A stretch of DNA of 64,000 nt, taken from assembly GCF_001721645.1 (NCBI RefSeq), contig NZ_CP017141.1, positions 4,774,001 to 4,838,000 of the forward strand. The letters are read 5' to 3'. Position numbers and translations under genes: made by a program. The stretch's first letter is position 1. Every line of letters starts with the position of its first letter. Below, piece after piece: positions 43,827 through 52,464 of this stretch. This stretch comes from Pedobacter steynii (GTDB lineage: Bacteria; Bacteroidota; Bacteroidia; Sphingobacteriales; Sphingobacteriaceae). The notes under the pieces are model-generated. The model was not told the DNA's origin. It searched no databases and worked only from the letters and a program-made list of their open reading frames with translations.

Positions 43827-44696
43827 ATGAAAACGATACTTGTCCCAACTGATTTTTCCCCTGCAGCCAATAATGCAGCGTATTATGCTTTTGAACTTGG
43901 AAAAGGTATAAAAGCAAGTCTGAAATTGTGTTATGCAGTAATGTTACCCACAGCTTCCCCTCTGGGGCAGCCCGTTGCCTGGCCTTTAATGGATTATTCA
44001 AGTCTTCAGCAGGAAGCTAATAAAGAACTGAGTAAATTATCTATAGAGCTGAAAACCAACACTGAGCTTTTGGTTTCTGACTGCCCGCCGGTTCATTATA
44101 GTGCAGAAATCGGGACAGTGAGCGAAGTGGTTAAAGAGTCGCTGAACCGGGAGAAAGCAAGTCTGGTGGTGATGGGGACTTCGGGGGCAGGCGCCTTAAG
44201 CAGGTTTTTTTTAGGGAGCAGCAGCAGAGCGCTGATAGATCATGCCGATTTTCCAATACTGCTGGTTCCTCCCGGAACTGCATTTAAAAAAATGAAAAAG
44301 ATTGCATTTGCCACAGATCTGAGTGAAGGTGATCTTCTGCTGATTCATTCGCTTAGTATTTTTGCCCGTGCATTTAATGCCGAAATTCTGATTGTCCACA
44401 TTACTCCCGCAGATCTTGATCATGGTCTCGATCATGATAAGGTGGATGCATTCTTAAATGAAGTAACCTGTAAGGTTAACTATTCTAAAATCTACTATCG
44501 CCATGTTAAAGATATGGATGTGGATGATGGATTGAACTGGCTGACAGAGCATGTGGCGATTGACCTGCTGGCAATGGTGCACCGCAAACATCATTTTATA
44601 CAGCGTATCTTTAAAGGTAGCCAGACCAAAAAGATGGTTGGCCACCTGAAGCTCCCCCTGCTTGTATTTCCTTCGGAAAGTCCGGCTGTCCTTTAA
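43827..44696 (+). CDS. Universal stress protein with tandem Usp domains
   Basis: 289 residues. Two Usp domains of about 140 residues: the first begins MKTILVPTDFSPAANNAAYYA and carries the ATP-binding signature G-x2-G-x9-G-S in GTSGAGALSRFFLGSSSR; the second begins KKIAFATDLSEGDLLLIHSL, but its nucleotide motif is degenerate (HRKHHFIQRIFKGSQT). This one-active, one-degenerate pattern is frequent in Bacteroidota Usp proteins. An AGGA ribosome site is just before the ATG. It stands alone between the nrd terminator and the PAS gene. Confidence 0.9.
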   Translation: MKTILVPTDFSPAANNAAYYAFELGKGIKASLKLCYAVMLPTASPLGQPVAWPLMDYSSLQQEANKELSKLSIELKTNTELLVSDCPPVHYSAEIGTVSEVVKESLNREKASLVVMGTSGAGALSRFFLGSSSRALIDHADFPILLVPPGTAFKKMKKIAFATDLSEGDLLLIHSLSIFARAFNAEILIVHITPADLDHGLDHDKVDAFLNEVTCKVNYSKIYYRHVKDMDVDDGLNWLTEHVAIDLLAMVHRKHHFIQRIFKGSQTKKMVGHLKLPLLVFPSESPAVL

Positions 44697-44827
44697 TCTG
44701 GAAAAAAAAAGTTATAAAATTCTGGTCAAAGAAAGGATTGAATTCTGTAGAAATTTTGTAGCCGAAAATAAGATTAAAATTATTTTCATCTCCTAAAAGG
44801 CGCTATAAAACGTAGATTTGCGTGCTT

Positions 44828-45487
44828 ATGAGCATATTTAGGACGGGCAATGAGTATACAGAAACAAGCTCAAAAGAGAAACTGCTGCCGCTTTTAATCG
44901 CTTATCAGCAGGCAGTTGATACGAGTATAATTTCTTCTATTACAGATACTAAAGGGGAAATTGTTCATGTGAATAAGAGATTTTGTGAGGTGTCGAAGTT
45001 TAATGCTGAGGAACTGATCGGACAGAATCACAGAATCATTAACTCAGGGTATCATCCTAAAGAATTTCTGAAAAATATGTGGAAGACGATTAGTGAGGGA
45101 AGGGTATGGCATGGCGAAATCAAAAATCGCGCTAAAGATGGGTCTTATTATTGGGTGGATAGTGTTATTGTTCCGATTAAGAACCAACAGGGAAATCCTA
45201 TTCAATACCTTTCTTTAAGGACATTGATTTCCGAACGTAAGGCTAAGGAAGAAAAGGAGAGGGAAGAACAGATAAGGGCAATGGAAGAAATGCTTTATAA
45301 AATTTCTCATGAAGTCAGGCAACCCGTGGTTCAGATATTGGGCTTGTCGGATCTGTTTGACCATCATATTGACTCGGAGGATGATCTGAAAATGACTTTA
45401 GATGGAATCAGGCGCTCGGCAGTTCTACTCGATAATTATACGAGAGAGCTGGCTGGATTTGTACGTAAGATTAGGAATGAACAATGA
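44828..45487 (+). CDS. PAS domain protein with DHp-like H-box but no ATPase domain
   Basis: 219 residues from the ATG at 44828. A PAS domain covers about residues 35-138 (ITDTKGEIVHVNKRFCEVS, WHGEIKNRAKDGSYYWVD), then a charged helical linker and a dimerisation helix with H-box ISHEVRQPVVQILGL (H161). The protein ends near residue 219 where a HATPase domain would begin, so it cannot phosphorylate itself. It may be a phosphotransfer or dominant partner of another kinase. Its stop overlaps the start of the phosphoesterase gene by four bases (ATGA). A TAGATTTG box lies at 44813-44820. Confidence 0.82.
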   Translation: MSIFRTGNEYTETSSKEKLLPLLIAYQQAVDTSIISSITDTKGEIVHVNKRFCEVSKFNAEELIGQNHRIINSGYHPKEFLKNMWKTISEGRVWHGEIKNRAKDGSYYWVDSVIVPIKNQQGNPIQYLSLRTLISERKAKEEKEREEQIRAMEEMLYKISHEVRQPVVQILGLSDLFDHHIDSEDDLKMTLDGIRRSAVLLDNYTRELAGFVRKIRNEQ

Positions 45488-46245
45488 AAATAGCAATTAT
45501 TAGTGATATACATGGGAATTTACCTGCGCTGAAAGCTGTATTTGAGGATATCAGGTTGTTTGGTGCAGATCGGATTTACTGTCTGGGTGACCTGACTGAT
45601 GGGGCACCATGGAATAATGAAGTGACAGAACTGATCCGAAGCAAGGGAATTCCAACCATTATGGGGAATCATGATGAACGCATTGCATTTGACCATCCTG
45701 TATTTTCCCTCAGTAAGCACAGCAGAGAAGAGCAGGAAGCCAGGTTAACTACAATTAATCATACAAAATCTACAATTACTTCCGATAATAAAGCGTTTCT
45801 TGCAGGTTTGCCGGCCAGCATCAGGTTAACCTTTGGATCCGTTACCATACTGCTTGTGCATGGCAGCCCGGGGAGTAATGAGGAGTACATTTATGATCAG
45901 CACGAAGAAAAGACACTAATGAAAATGTTGAATGATCAGGAAGCAGATGTAATGGTTTGTGGTCATACTCACCTTTCTTTTATTCGCTTGCTGTCTACCG
46001 AAGAGGCCGGGAAGTCTAAGCTGGTGATTAATGCCGGGTCGGTAGGCCGGTCTAAAGAGCAGGATCGTAAAGCATGTTATCTTCAGCTAAATATAAATAA
46101 TGAGGGAGACAATATGGAGTCGGCAACGGTGGTTCCTGTGATTTGTAAAGTGGATTATCCCATCGCGGAAACGATTGAGGGAATCAGGAATAGTACAGTT
46201 CCTGATTTTTATGCTGATTTTCTGGAACAAGAACAGCGCGCTTAA
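45484..46245 (+). CDS. Calcineurin-like metallophosphoesterase
   Basis: 253 residues. All metal motifs of the family are present: D8-x-H10 in SDIHGN, GDLTDG, GNHDE, a His in VHGSPGS and the final GHTH, then a GSVGRS segment typical of the YfcE-type branch. It should hydrolyse a phosphodiester or phosphomonoester in the cytoplasm. The C-terminal 45 residues (VICKVDYPIAETIEGIRNS and on) match those of the PrpE-like or DUF-like metallophosphatases. It is translationally coupled to the PAS/DHp gene, so it may be regulated with it. Confidence 0.88.
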   Translation: MKIAIISDIHGNLPALKAVFEDIRLFGADRIYCLGDLTDGAPWNNEVTELIRSKGIPTIMGNHDERIAFDHPVFSLSKHSREEQEARLTTINHTKSTITSDNKAFLAGLPASIRLTFGSVTILLVHGSPGSNEEYIYDQHEEKTLMKMLNDQEADVMVCGHTHLSFIRLLSTEEAGKSKLVINAGSVGRSKEQDRKACYLQLNINNEGDNMESATVVPVICKVDYPIAETIEGIRNSTVPDFYADFLEQEQRA

Positions 46246-46266
46246 GATCTATAAATTCTTTAGTCT

Positions 46267-47117
46267 TTATGAAGTTCTGCTATAGGAATAATGATGCATT
46301 TTTTTGTATGTGGAGGGGTTCAGTCCTTTGTGCTTTTTGAATATTCTATTTAGGTGACTGGCATCAGTAAGTCCAAATTCGAGTACAATTTCATTAATCT
46401 GCATGTCGGTAAAGCGAAGACGGGTTTCGATTAGTTTTAAACGATATTCTGAAATATATTGTTGCAGGCTTTCTCCTGTTTTACTCCTGAAATATTCGCT
46501 GATATAAGTTGGAGAAATATGGAAATGATCTGCTATCTTTTCCGCTTTCAGTTGATCCGGAAAGTAAATGTGCTGATGGATGTAATTCAATAGATGAATC
46601 GGGAAATTTGTCTGGTCCCTTTTGACGGAAGAATGGGTGTCTATACTTAGGTTCCTCGCTGCAACGGTGATCAGGGTGTTGATTATTTGTCTGATCACTT
46701 CTTCCTGATGTACCTGTGGGGACTGTTGTTCCCTGATTAGCGCTTCTGCGAGTGCTCTGATTAAAGGTTTGTCAGAAATGTTATTGAGGATGCAGCCCGG
46801 CAAATGGTTGTGGCTATGAAACATAAATTCAAGTTTTTGTACCCACTCTTTGCCCAATCCTTTCAGATAGCTTTCATTAAAACGGATAAAAAAGAAACTG
46901 GTAGGACTATGGATTTCAAAACCATGGCTGTCCTGCGGGAATATCAGGAATAATTTATTGGCGCTATAAGCTAATTTATGGTTATTGATGCTCTGAATTC
47001 CTTTCCCATCAAGAATGAAGACCATTTCGAAAAAGGTATTTCTATGTTCTCTGACCGGGTAACTGGTTAATTCCAGAAATTCGACCTCAAATGGCCGGTG
47101 TAAATTCTTTATCTCCA
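46267..47117 (-). CDS. AraC family transcriptional regulator
   Basis: 283 residues from the ATG at 47117 (MEIKNLHRPF); an upstream TTG is unlikely. The N-terminal cupin-like ligand domain covers about residues 10-150 with FEMVFILDGKGIQSIN and FPQDSHGFEIHS. The C-terminal two-HTH AraC domain lies at about 185-280 (KIADHFHISPTYISEYFRS; VLEFGLTDASHLNRIFKK). It is divergent from the DoxX and deacetylase genes with a gap of 97 bases and probably controls them, though this is inference from arrangement. Confidence 0.9.
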
Positions 47118-47214
47118 TTCCTGTAAACTTACAAATCAATCCAATGATTGTACAATAGTGCTTTGTTTATTCTCTGCAATTTTGTGATATCAAATTTATC
47201 AAAAAAGGAATCAA

Positions 47215-47607
47215 ATGAATACTACAACTTTTTTATTATTGCGACTAGGTATTGCTGCCAGCATGTTTGGACATGGGCTGGTCAGGTTACCTAAACTTAC
47301 CTCTTTCAGCAATTGGATGGTCGGCAGCTTTGAGAAATCAATGATACCTAAAGCTTTGGTTGTTCCATTTAGCTATGCATTGCCAATTGCCGAGTTTGCG
47401 GTTGGGTTATTGTTATTGCTTGGCTTATTTACCAGACCCGCGTTACTGGCTGGAAGCTGGATAATGCTGGCATTGATTATGGGGACAGCGATGGTGGAGA
47501 ATTGGGAGGCAATTCCTTCTCAATTGATTCATCTGGCATTCTTTGCCGTATTGATTCAGTTTATACCTCACAATAGCTGGTCTTTGTATCGTGTACTTTT
47601 AAAATAA
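47215..47607 (+). CDS. DoxX family inner membrane protein
   Basis: 130 residues with four transmembrane helices (LLRLGIAASMFGHGLVRL, VPFSYALPIAEFAVGLLLLLGL, LLAGSWIMLALIMGTAMV, LIHLAFFAVLIQF). GHGLVRLPKL in the first helix and the order of helices agree with the DoxX/DoxD group of redox or quinone-related membrane proteins, whose roles are mostly unknown. It is seven bases before a polysaccharide deacetylase gene, so the two are cotranscribed. Its promoter faces the AraC gene. Confidence 0.82.
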   Translation: MNTTTFLLLRLGIAASMFGHGLVRLPKLTSFSNWMVGSFEKSMIPKALVVPFSYALPIAEFAVGLLLLLGLFTRPALLAGSWIMLALIMGTAMVENWEAIPSQLIHLAFFAVLIQFIPHNSWSLYRVLLK

Positions 47608-47613
47608 TGTAAA

Positions 47614-48564
47614 ATGAGTTCAAGAAGGAGTTTTATTAGGCAAAGCAGTATTCTGGGAATTGCAGGAATAATGGGAAATACCAGGCTGAAGGCTGCAGTG
47701 GGAACTGATGCTCATGTTCGATTTAAAGAAAGAACCAAATGGTCTGACGGTTCCAGGCTAGTGATTTCAGTTTCTATGCAGTTTGAAGCCGGAGGTCAGC
47801 CGGATAATTCGGAAAGCCCATTTCCGCAAAATATGCAAAAGGGGTATATCGACTTGCCTGCCGCATCCTGGTATGAATATGGTTATAAAGAAGGGATCCC
47901 CAGGATGTTGGACAACTGGGATAAATCCGGAATCAAAGTCACCTCTCATATGGTGGGTTCAGCGGTCTTGAAAAATCCGGATTTGGCCAGAGAAATCGTG
48001 CAACGTGGTCATGAAGCCGCTGCTCATGGGATGAATTGGGCTACTCAGTATACGATGTCTTATGAAGAAGAAAAGAAGTTTATAAAAGATGGGGCGGAGG
48101 CGATCAGAAAAACTACAGGTTTTACGCCGAAAGGCTATAACGCGAACTGGCTTAGACGTGGTAAGAATACGTTAAAGATACTCCAGGAATTGGGTTTTAC
48201 TTACCATATCGATGATCTCAGCAGAGATGAACCCTTTGTGATCCAGGTGGACCGGAAGGATTTTGTTGTAGTACCTTATACCCTGCGTTGTAATGATATT
48301 GTTTTGATAGCGGGCAGTAATTTCTCAACAGATCAGTTTTTCAATCAGGTGAAAGCGGAGTTTGATCAGTTGTATGCTGAATCTGAATTTAAAAAAAGAA
48401 TGATGTCTATCAGTTTTCATGACCGGATAGGGGGAAGTCCTCAGATGGTAAAAACAACAGCAGCGCTGTTGAATTATATGCAGCAACAAAAAGGAGTTGT
48501 GTTTAAGCGGAAAGATGAAATTGCCCGACTGGCTTTAAATGATCCGCACAGCATCAGAGAATAA
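47614..48564 (+). CDS. Polysaccharide deacetylase family (CE4-like) protein with Tat-type N-terminus
   Basis: 316 residues. The N-terminus SSRRSFIRQSSILGIAGIMG has twin Arg followed by a hydrophobic run, suggesting Tat export. The NodB-like domain spans about residues 45-270: MQFEAGGQPDNSE near the first strand, KVTSHMVGSAVL, the H-x3-H type motif in RGHEAAAHGMNW, GFTPKGYNANWLRRGK and ISFHDRIGGSPQ near the end. The first metal Asp is not evident (ISVSMQFEAG instead of TFDDG), as in the PuuE-like or allantoinase-like branch, so substrate could be small. Confidence 0.83.
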   Translation: MSSRRSFIRQSSILGIAGIMGNTRLKAAVGTDAHVRFKERTKWSDGSRLVISVSMQFEAGGQPDNSESPFPQNMQKGYIDLPAASWYEYGYKEGIPRMLDNWDKSGIKVTSHMVGSAVLKNPDLAREIVQRGHEAAAHGMNWATQYTMSYEEEKKFIKDGAEAIRKTTGFTPKGYNANWLRRGKNTLKILQELGFTYHIDDLSRDEPFVIQVDRKDFVVVPYTLRCNDIVLIAGSNFSTDQFFNQVKAEFDQLYAESEFKKRMMSISFHDRIGGSPQMVKTTAALLNYMQQQKGVVFKRKDEIARLALNDPHSIRE

Positions 48565-48600
48565 AAAAAGAACAGGATTTAAAGGTCCTGTTCTTTTTAA
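48565..48600. terminator. Bidirectional intrinsic terminator
   Basis: AAAAAGAACAGGA pairs with TCCTGTTCTTTTT around an 8-base loop between the deacetylase gene and the convergent phosphatase gene. Confidence 0.88.
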
Positions 48601-48606
48601 AAGGGT

Positions 48607-49494
48607 TTATTTGCTGAAGCTGTCTGCCACGGCTTTCCCACGCCAGCTTTGAGGCGTTTTTAGTCCCATTACCCAGGCGATTGTAGCTGCGGTATCATAA
48701 GTGATGATCACATCTTTTATTTTATGATTCTTTTTGATTCCGGGGCCGTTGATGATCCATGGAATCTGCACTTCATCGAGTGATTTTCCTCCATGACCTT
48801 TTCCGGTGCCACCATGATCTGCAGAAACAATGATGATGGTTTCTTTTTCTATACCTGCATCTTTTACTGCCTCTACAATTTTTCCTATTCTGGCATCTAC
48901 CTTTTGCAACTGATCATAGTAGGCGGGTGTTCTGTGACCAATTTCGTGACCAGTATGGTCCGGCTCATCAAGATGAATAAAAGTAAAATAAGGCCGTTCT
49001 TTCTTTATAATAGCTGCAGCAGTGTCTGCGCAAAAATCGTCCTTATCCGCTCCGGGTACCACAATGCTAATGGCATCTTTCTCTATCAGCGGACCGATTC
49101 CAGGCCAACTGTAAATCACAGCGGTTTTTGCACTGGGTTTCTGATCCCTGATCACACTAAAAATAGAAGGAAATAAACCGTATCTGGTAGTCGTAACAGA
49201 TGGAATTTCCGGTGTTTTACTTCCCCATTCTGTATAACCATGTTCAGTTGGCCCTGCACCCATTAACATAGAAGCCCAGTTTACCGCACTTGAAGAGGGG
49301 AGTACAGACCTGGCTTCCAGGCTTGAAGCACCAGTCTCCATTAGTTTTTTCAAATTGGGCATCTTTGCTTCAGGAACGGCGTAGGCGCCAAAACCATCAC
49401 AGCCAATAAGTACAACATGTTTTACGTTTTTTACCTGTGCACTCACACTTAACCCGATGCAAAGCAGGCAAAAGGAAATCATTGATTTTTTCAT
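48607..49494 (-). CDS. Exported alkaline-phosphatase-fold hydrolase (nucleotide pyrophosphatase-like)
   Basis: 295 residues with a signal peptide ending near residue 19. The metal sites of the superfamily are visible: GCDGFG near residue 32, the nucleophile Ser/Thr region SSSAVNWASMLMG (around 69-81), HLDEPDHTGHEIG (D and two H), and SADHGGTGKGHGG (DH and H). These match type I phosphodiesterase/nucleotide pyrophosphatase proteins. It should act on phosphate esters in the periplasm. There is no partner gene. The promoter lies in the 297-base gap, in which I see nothing else but the terminator near the other end. Confidence 0.87.
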   Translation of the reverse strand: MKKSMISFCLLCIGLSVSAQVKNVKHVVLIGCDGFGAYAVPEAKMPNLKKLMETGASSLEARSVLPSSSAVNWASMLMGAGPTEHGYTEWGSKTPEIPSVTTTRYGLFPSIFSVIRDQKPSAKTAVIYSWPGIGPLIEKDAISIVVPGADKDDFCADTAAAIIKKERPYFTFIHLDEPDHTGHEIGHRTPAYYDQLQKVDARIGKIVEAVKDAGIEKETIIIVSADHGGTGKGHGGKSLDEVQIPWIINGPGIKKNHKIKDVIITYDTAATIAWVMGLKTPQSWRGKAVADSFSK

Positions 49495-49739
49495 TTGTGT
49501 TGTTATTTGTGGTTTATATTTAGCTTTTCTATTGTTTCAAGACCGTACCTTTTATGTTGCCCTCAAAACCTCATTTTGTACCTTGTTTTCTTGAATTGTT
49601 AAATATATGTGTAATAATGTTTAGTTTTATTAAACATTTTAATTTATTTTCAGGGATTCTGACTTTGAGGAAAATAGTGGATTCCTTGCCTTGTTGGTTT
49701 GAAAAAGGCTCTCGCTGCGGTAGTACATATCGGTTCAAT

Positions 49740-49774
49740 AAAAAAGGCGCAGATCATCGATCTGCGCCTTTTTT
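49740..49774. terminator. Strong bidirectional intrinsic terminator after metQ
   Basis: A perfect 16-base stem, AAAAAAGGCGCAGATC and GATCTGCGCCTTTTTT, with a 3-base loop lies 18 bases after the metQ stop on the minus strand. Confidence 0.93.
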
Positions 49775-49791
49775 ATAACAGCTAGCGGGGA

Positions 49792-50613
49792 TTACCAACC
49801 TTTAATGGCTCCGCCTTTAAATTCTTTGGATGCGGCTTGTTCCACTTCCGCAGACTGATAAGCTTTTACAAACTTCAATACTTTTTCAGCACTTTTATTG
49901 TCTTCTCTGGCAACAATGGCATTTACATAAGGAGAGTCCTTATCTTCCACAAATAAGCCATCTTTTTCCGGGCTTAATCCAACAGGAGCAGCAAAGGTAT
50001 TGTTGATAATCGCGATGGTTACGTTCTGATCATCAAGAGCTCTCGGCAATTGCGGAGCTTCCAGTTCAAGAATTTTTAGTTTTCTGGGGTTTTCTATAAT
50101 ATCATTTACCGTTGGTAAGAGTCCAACGCCGTCCTTTAGCTTCAGCAGGCCAAATTTCTGCAATAACAGTAGCGATCTTCCACCGTTAGTGGCATCATTA
50201 GGAATGATCACCGTACTTTCATCCTTAAGTTCTTTAAGGGATTTGATTTTTTTTGAATATCCGGCAAGAGGATAAACAAATGTGTTTCCAACGATAGCAA
50301 ATTTATAGCCACGTTGTTTGGTCTGAACATCCAGATAAGGCTTGTTTTGAAAAACATTTGCATCAATATCTCCCTGATGAAGTGCTTCATTTGGCATCAC
50401 ATAATCGTTAAATTGAACGAGTTCTACTTCGAGTCCGTATTTGTCTTTGGCTACTTTTTTTGCGGCCTCAGCCAGACTATATTCAGGTCCTGATTCTACC
50501 CCTACTTTGATGTGGTTGGGGTCATCTTTTTTTGCTCCGCCACCACAGCTAAATAATAGGATGGAAGTAGTCAGAATAGTTAGCGTCGCGAAAAATTTAG
50601 TTTTTATATTCAT
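49792..50613 (-). CDS. metQ: MetQ-type methionine-binding lipoprotein
   Basis: 273 residues with a lipoprotein signal (TSILLFSCGGG, Cys at 23). The NlpA/MetQ domain follows: HIKVGVESGPEYSLAEAAKKVAKDKYGLEVELVQFNDYVMPN, ALHQGDIDANVFQNKPYLD and PNDATNGGRSLLLLQKFGLLKL are typical segments (each is only partly quoted). It binds methionine and delivers it to the MetNI transporter. It is the last gene of the minus-strand metN-metI-metQ operon, 32 bases after metI. Confidence 0.93.
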   Translation of the reverse strand: MNIKTKFFATLTILTTSILLFSCGGGAKKDDPNHIKVGVESGPEYSLAEAAKKVAKDKYGLEVELVQFNDYVMPNEALHQGDIDANVFQNKPYLDVQTKQRGYKFAIVGNTFVYPLAGYSKKIKSLKELKDESTVIIPNDATNGGRSLLLLQKFGLLKLKDGVGLLPTVNDIIENPRKLKILELEAPQLPRALDDQNVTIAIINNTFAAPVGLSPEKDGLFVEDKDSPYVNAIVAREDNKSAEKVLKFVKAYQSAEVEQAASKEFKGGAIKGW

Positions 50614-50645
50614 AATAGTTAAATGTTTAATATCCTGTTGAGGAA

Positions 50646-51299
50646 TTATCTGTGATCTACTTTTTTTGCAATAAAATCGCCCAGAAACTGGATTAAAAAG
50701 ACAAGCGCGATTAATAATACAAGCACGGTGTTCATAACCAGCACATCATAGCCAACGTATCCATATTGATATCCGATCTGGCCCAGTCCTCCTGCACCCA
50801 CAGCTCCTCCCATGGCGGAATAACCAACAAGAGTAATCAGGGTAACTGAAGCACTGTTAATAATGGATGGAAGTGCTTCTGGCAATAAAACTTTTCTCAC
50901 AATCTGGAATGGTGTTGCGCCCATCGCTCTTGCAGCTTCAACTAACCCACCGGGAACTTCGATCAGGCTGTTTTCGATCAGCCTGGCGATAAATGGGGCA
51001 GCCCCGATGCTGAGTGGGACGATCGCAGCTTCCACACCAATAGAAGTTCCGACCAATGCTCTGGTGAAAGGGATCATCCAGACAATCAGGATAATAAATG
51101 GAATAGAGCGAAAGATATTGACAATTACAGAAATGGTATTGTTTAACGTTCTATGCTCCAATACCTGTCCTTTCCTGGTCAGGTAAAGTAAAACGCCAGT
51201 TGGCAGTCCTATTAAGAACCCGAAAAAGCCAGAAACAAAGGTCATGACGATGGTTTCCCAGGCTCCTTTAGCAAGAAGTAAAATCATTGAATCAGACAT
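50646..51299 (-). CDS. metI: Methionine ABC transporter permease MetI
   Basis: 217 residues with five transmembrane helices. It has the standard MetI sequence: GAWETIVMTFVSGFFGFLIGLPTGVLLY, RSIPFIILIVWMIPFTRALVGTSIG, and the EAA loop EAARAMGATPFQIVRKVLLPEALPSI, partly quoted. The start overlaps the metN stop by eight bases, showing coupling. It forms the inner membrane channel for methionine import. Confidence 0.95.
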   Translation of the reverse strand: MSDSMILLLAKGAWETIVMTFVSGFFGFLIGLPTGVLLYLTRKGQVLEHRTLNNTISVIVNIFRSIPFIILIVWMIPFTRALVGTSIGVEAAIVPLSIGAAPFIARLIENSLIEVPGGLVEAARAMGATPFQIVRKVLLPEALPSIINSASVTLITLVGYSAMGGAVGAGGLGQIGYQYGYVGYDVLVMNTVLVLLIALVFLIQFLGDFIAKKVDHR

Positions 51300-52323
51300 A
51301 ACCTAAAACCTCTACTTTAATGTTTTTATTTTTATAAAATTCTATAGCCCGAAGACTGTTTTCCTGTGTGCCAAATACTTCAATAAGCATCACTCCAAAT
51401 TTAACACCACCGGCGTAATCCATTCTGGCACTGATCACATTACTGTCGATCTGAAAATGCCTTGCCACTTCAGACAATACCGGGTCATCTACGGACTGGC
51501 CTGTAAATTCCAGCTTCAAAAGCGGACGTTTATCTGTGGCAGGCTCTGCTACCAGGCGCTCCATATAATCTATCGGTATTTCCAGATTTAAAGAAGAGGC
51601 AATAAATTCCTTAGCCAGTGTGGTTTTGGGATGGGAGAATACCTCACTCACCGCGCCCTGTTCTATGAGTTTGCCTTCACTGATTACTGCCACCTCATCA
51701 CAGATGTCTTTCACGACATCCATTTCATGGGTGATTAATAAAATAGTGATGTTGAGTCTCTTGTTAATGTCTTTTAATAAACTAAGAATTGATTTTGTTG
51801 TTGCAGGATCTAATGCGCTTGTGGCTTCATCACAAAGGAGTACTTTGGGATTGCTTGCAAGCGTTCTGGCAATGGCAACACGTTGTTTCTGGCCTCCGGA
51901 TAAATTTACAGGGTAGTCATGATGTTTCTCGTCAAGGCCTACTAAAGAAAGCAGATCAGAAACCCTCTTTTGAATCTCCTGTTTTGGGGTGTGGTCCAGC
52001 TCCAGCGAAAAAGCTACATTTTCAAAAACCGTTCTGGAAGAAAGAAGGTTGAAGTGCTGGAAGATCATTCCGATATGTCTTCTGGCTTTTGCCAGTTGCT
52101 TTGAAGAAAGGTTCATCAGGTTTTGCCCGGCTACAATTACCTCCCCGGAGGTCGGTTTTTCAAGTAGGTTCACGCAGCGGATCAGGGTGCTTTTACCTGC
52201 ACCGGAAGCACCGATAACACCAAAAATCTTACCTTCAGGTACGGTCAGGGATACGTCCGACAGGGCAGTGATCGCTTTTGTTTTCTGATAAAACTTCTTC
52301 GTTATATTTCTTAATTCAATCAT
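51292..52323 (-). CDS. metN: Methionine ABC transporter ATP-binding protein MetN
   Basis: 343 residues from the ATG at 52323 (MIELRNITKKF). Walker A GASGAGKS is at 38-45, followed by the Q loop IFQHFNLLSSRTV, the signature LSGGQKQR and Walker B VLLCDEATSALD. The C-terminal NIL domain (about residues 265-343) is the methionine-sensing ACT-like regulatory domain of MetN. A perfect 10-base inverted repeat overlaps the promoter just upstream. Confidence 0.96.
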   Translation of the reverse strand: MIELRNITKKFYQKTKAITALSDVSLTVPEGKIFGVIGASGAGKSTLIRCVNLLEKPTSGEVIVAGQNLMNLSSKQLAKARRHIGMIFQHFNLLSSRTVFENVAFSLELDHTPKQEIQKRVSDLLSLVGLDEKHHDYPVNLSGGQKQRVAIARTLASNPKVLLCDEATSALDPATTKSILSLLKDINKRLNITILLITHEMDVVKDICDEVAVISEGKLIEQGAVSEVFSHPKTTLAKEFIASSLNLEIPIDYMERLVAEPATDKRPLLKLEFTGQSVDDPVLSEVARHFQIDSNVISARMDYAGGVKFGVMLIEVFGTQENSLRAIEFYKNKNIKVEVLGYV

Positions 52324-52342
52324 TGCCCGGAAGTTTTTTTTA

Positions 52343-52376
52343 CAAAGATAGCGTTTCAGGGCATTAGAAACGCTAT
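52343..52376 (-). promoter_or_regulatory. metN promoter with overlapping operator-like palindrome
   Basis: On the minus strand TATCTTTG (52350-52343) is a perfect TAnnTTTG box, with a leader of about 13-15 bases to the metN ATG. It overlaps a perfect 10-9-10 inverted repeat, ATAGCGTTTC and GAAACGCTAT (52348-52376). A repressor bound there would block the promoter. I see no SAM riboswitch in this short leader. Confidence 0.65.
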
Positions 52377-52464
52377 TAATTCTATGGCACAAGTATAGAA
52401 TAAAATCCCTGGATAATGAAATGAAAGAAAACTTCTATATTGAGCCTTTAAATGATCAAATAAA

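Noticed and set aside
49554..49778. 74-codon frame between the phosphatase and metQ genes
   Set aside because: It ends across the strong terminator stem and has no family-like features.
52324..52464. Possible SAM riboswitch before metN
   Set aside because: Only a simple palindrome over the promoter is present; the predicted leader is too short for a SAM aptamer.
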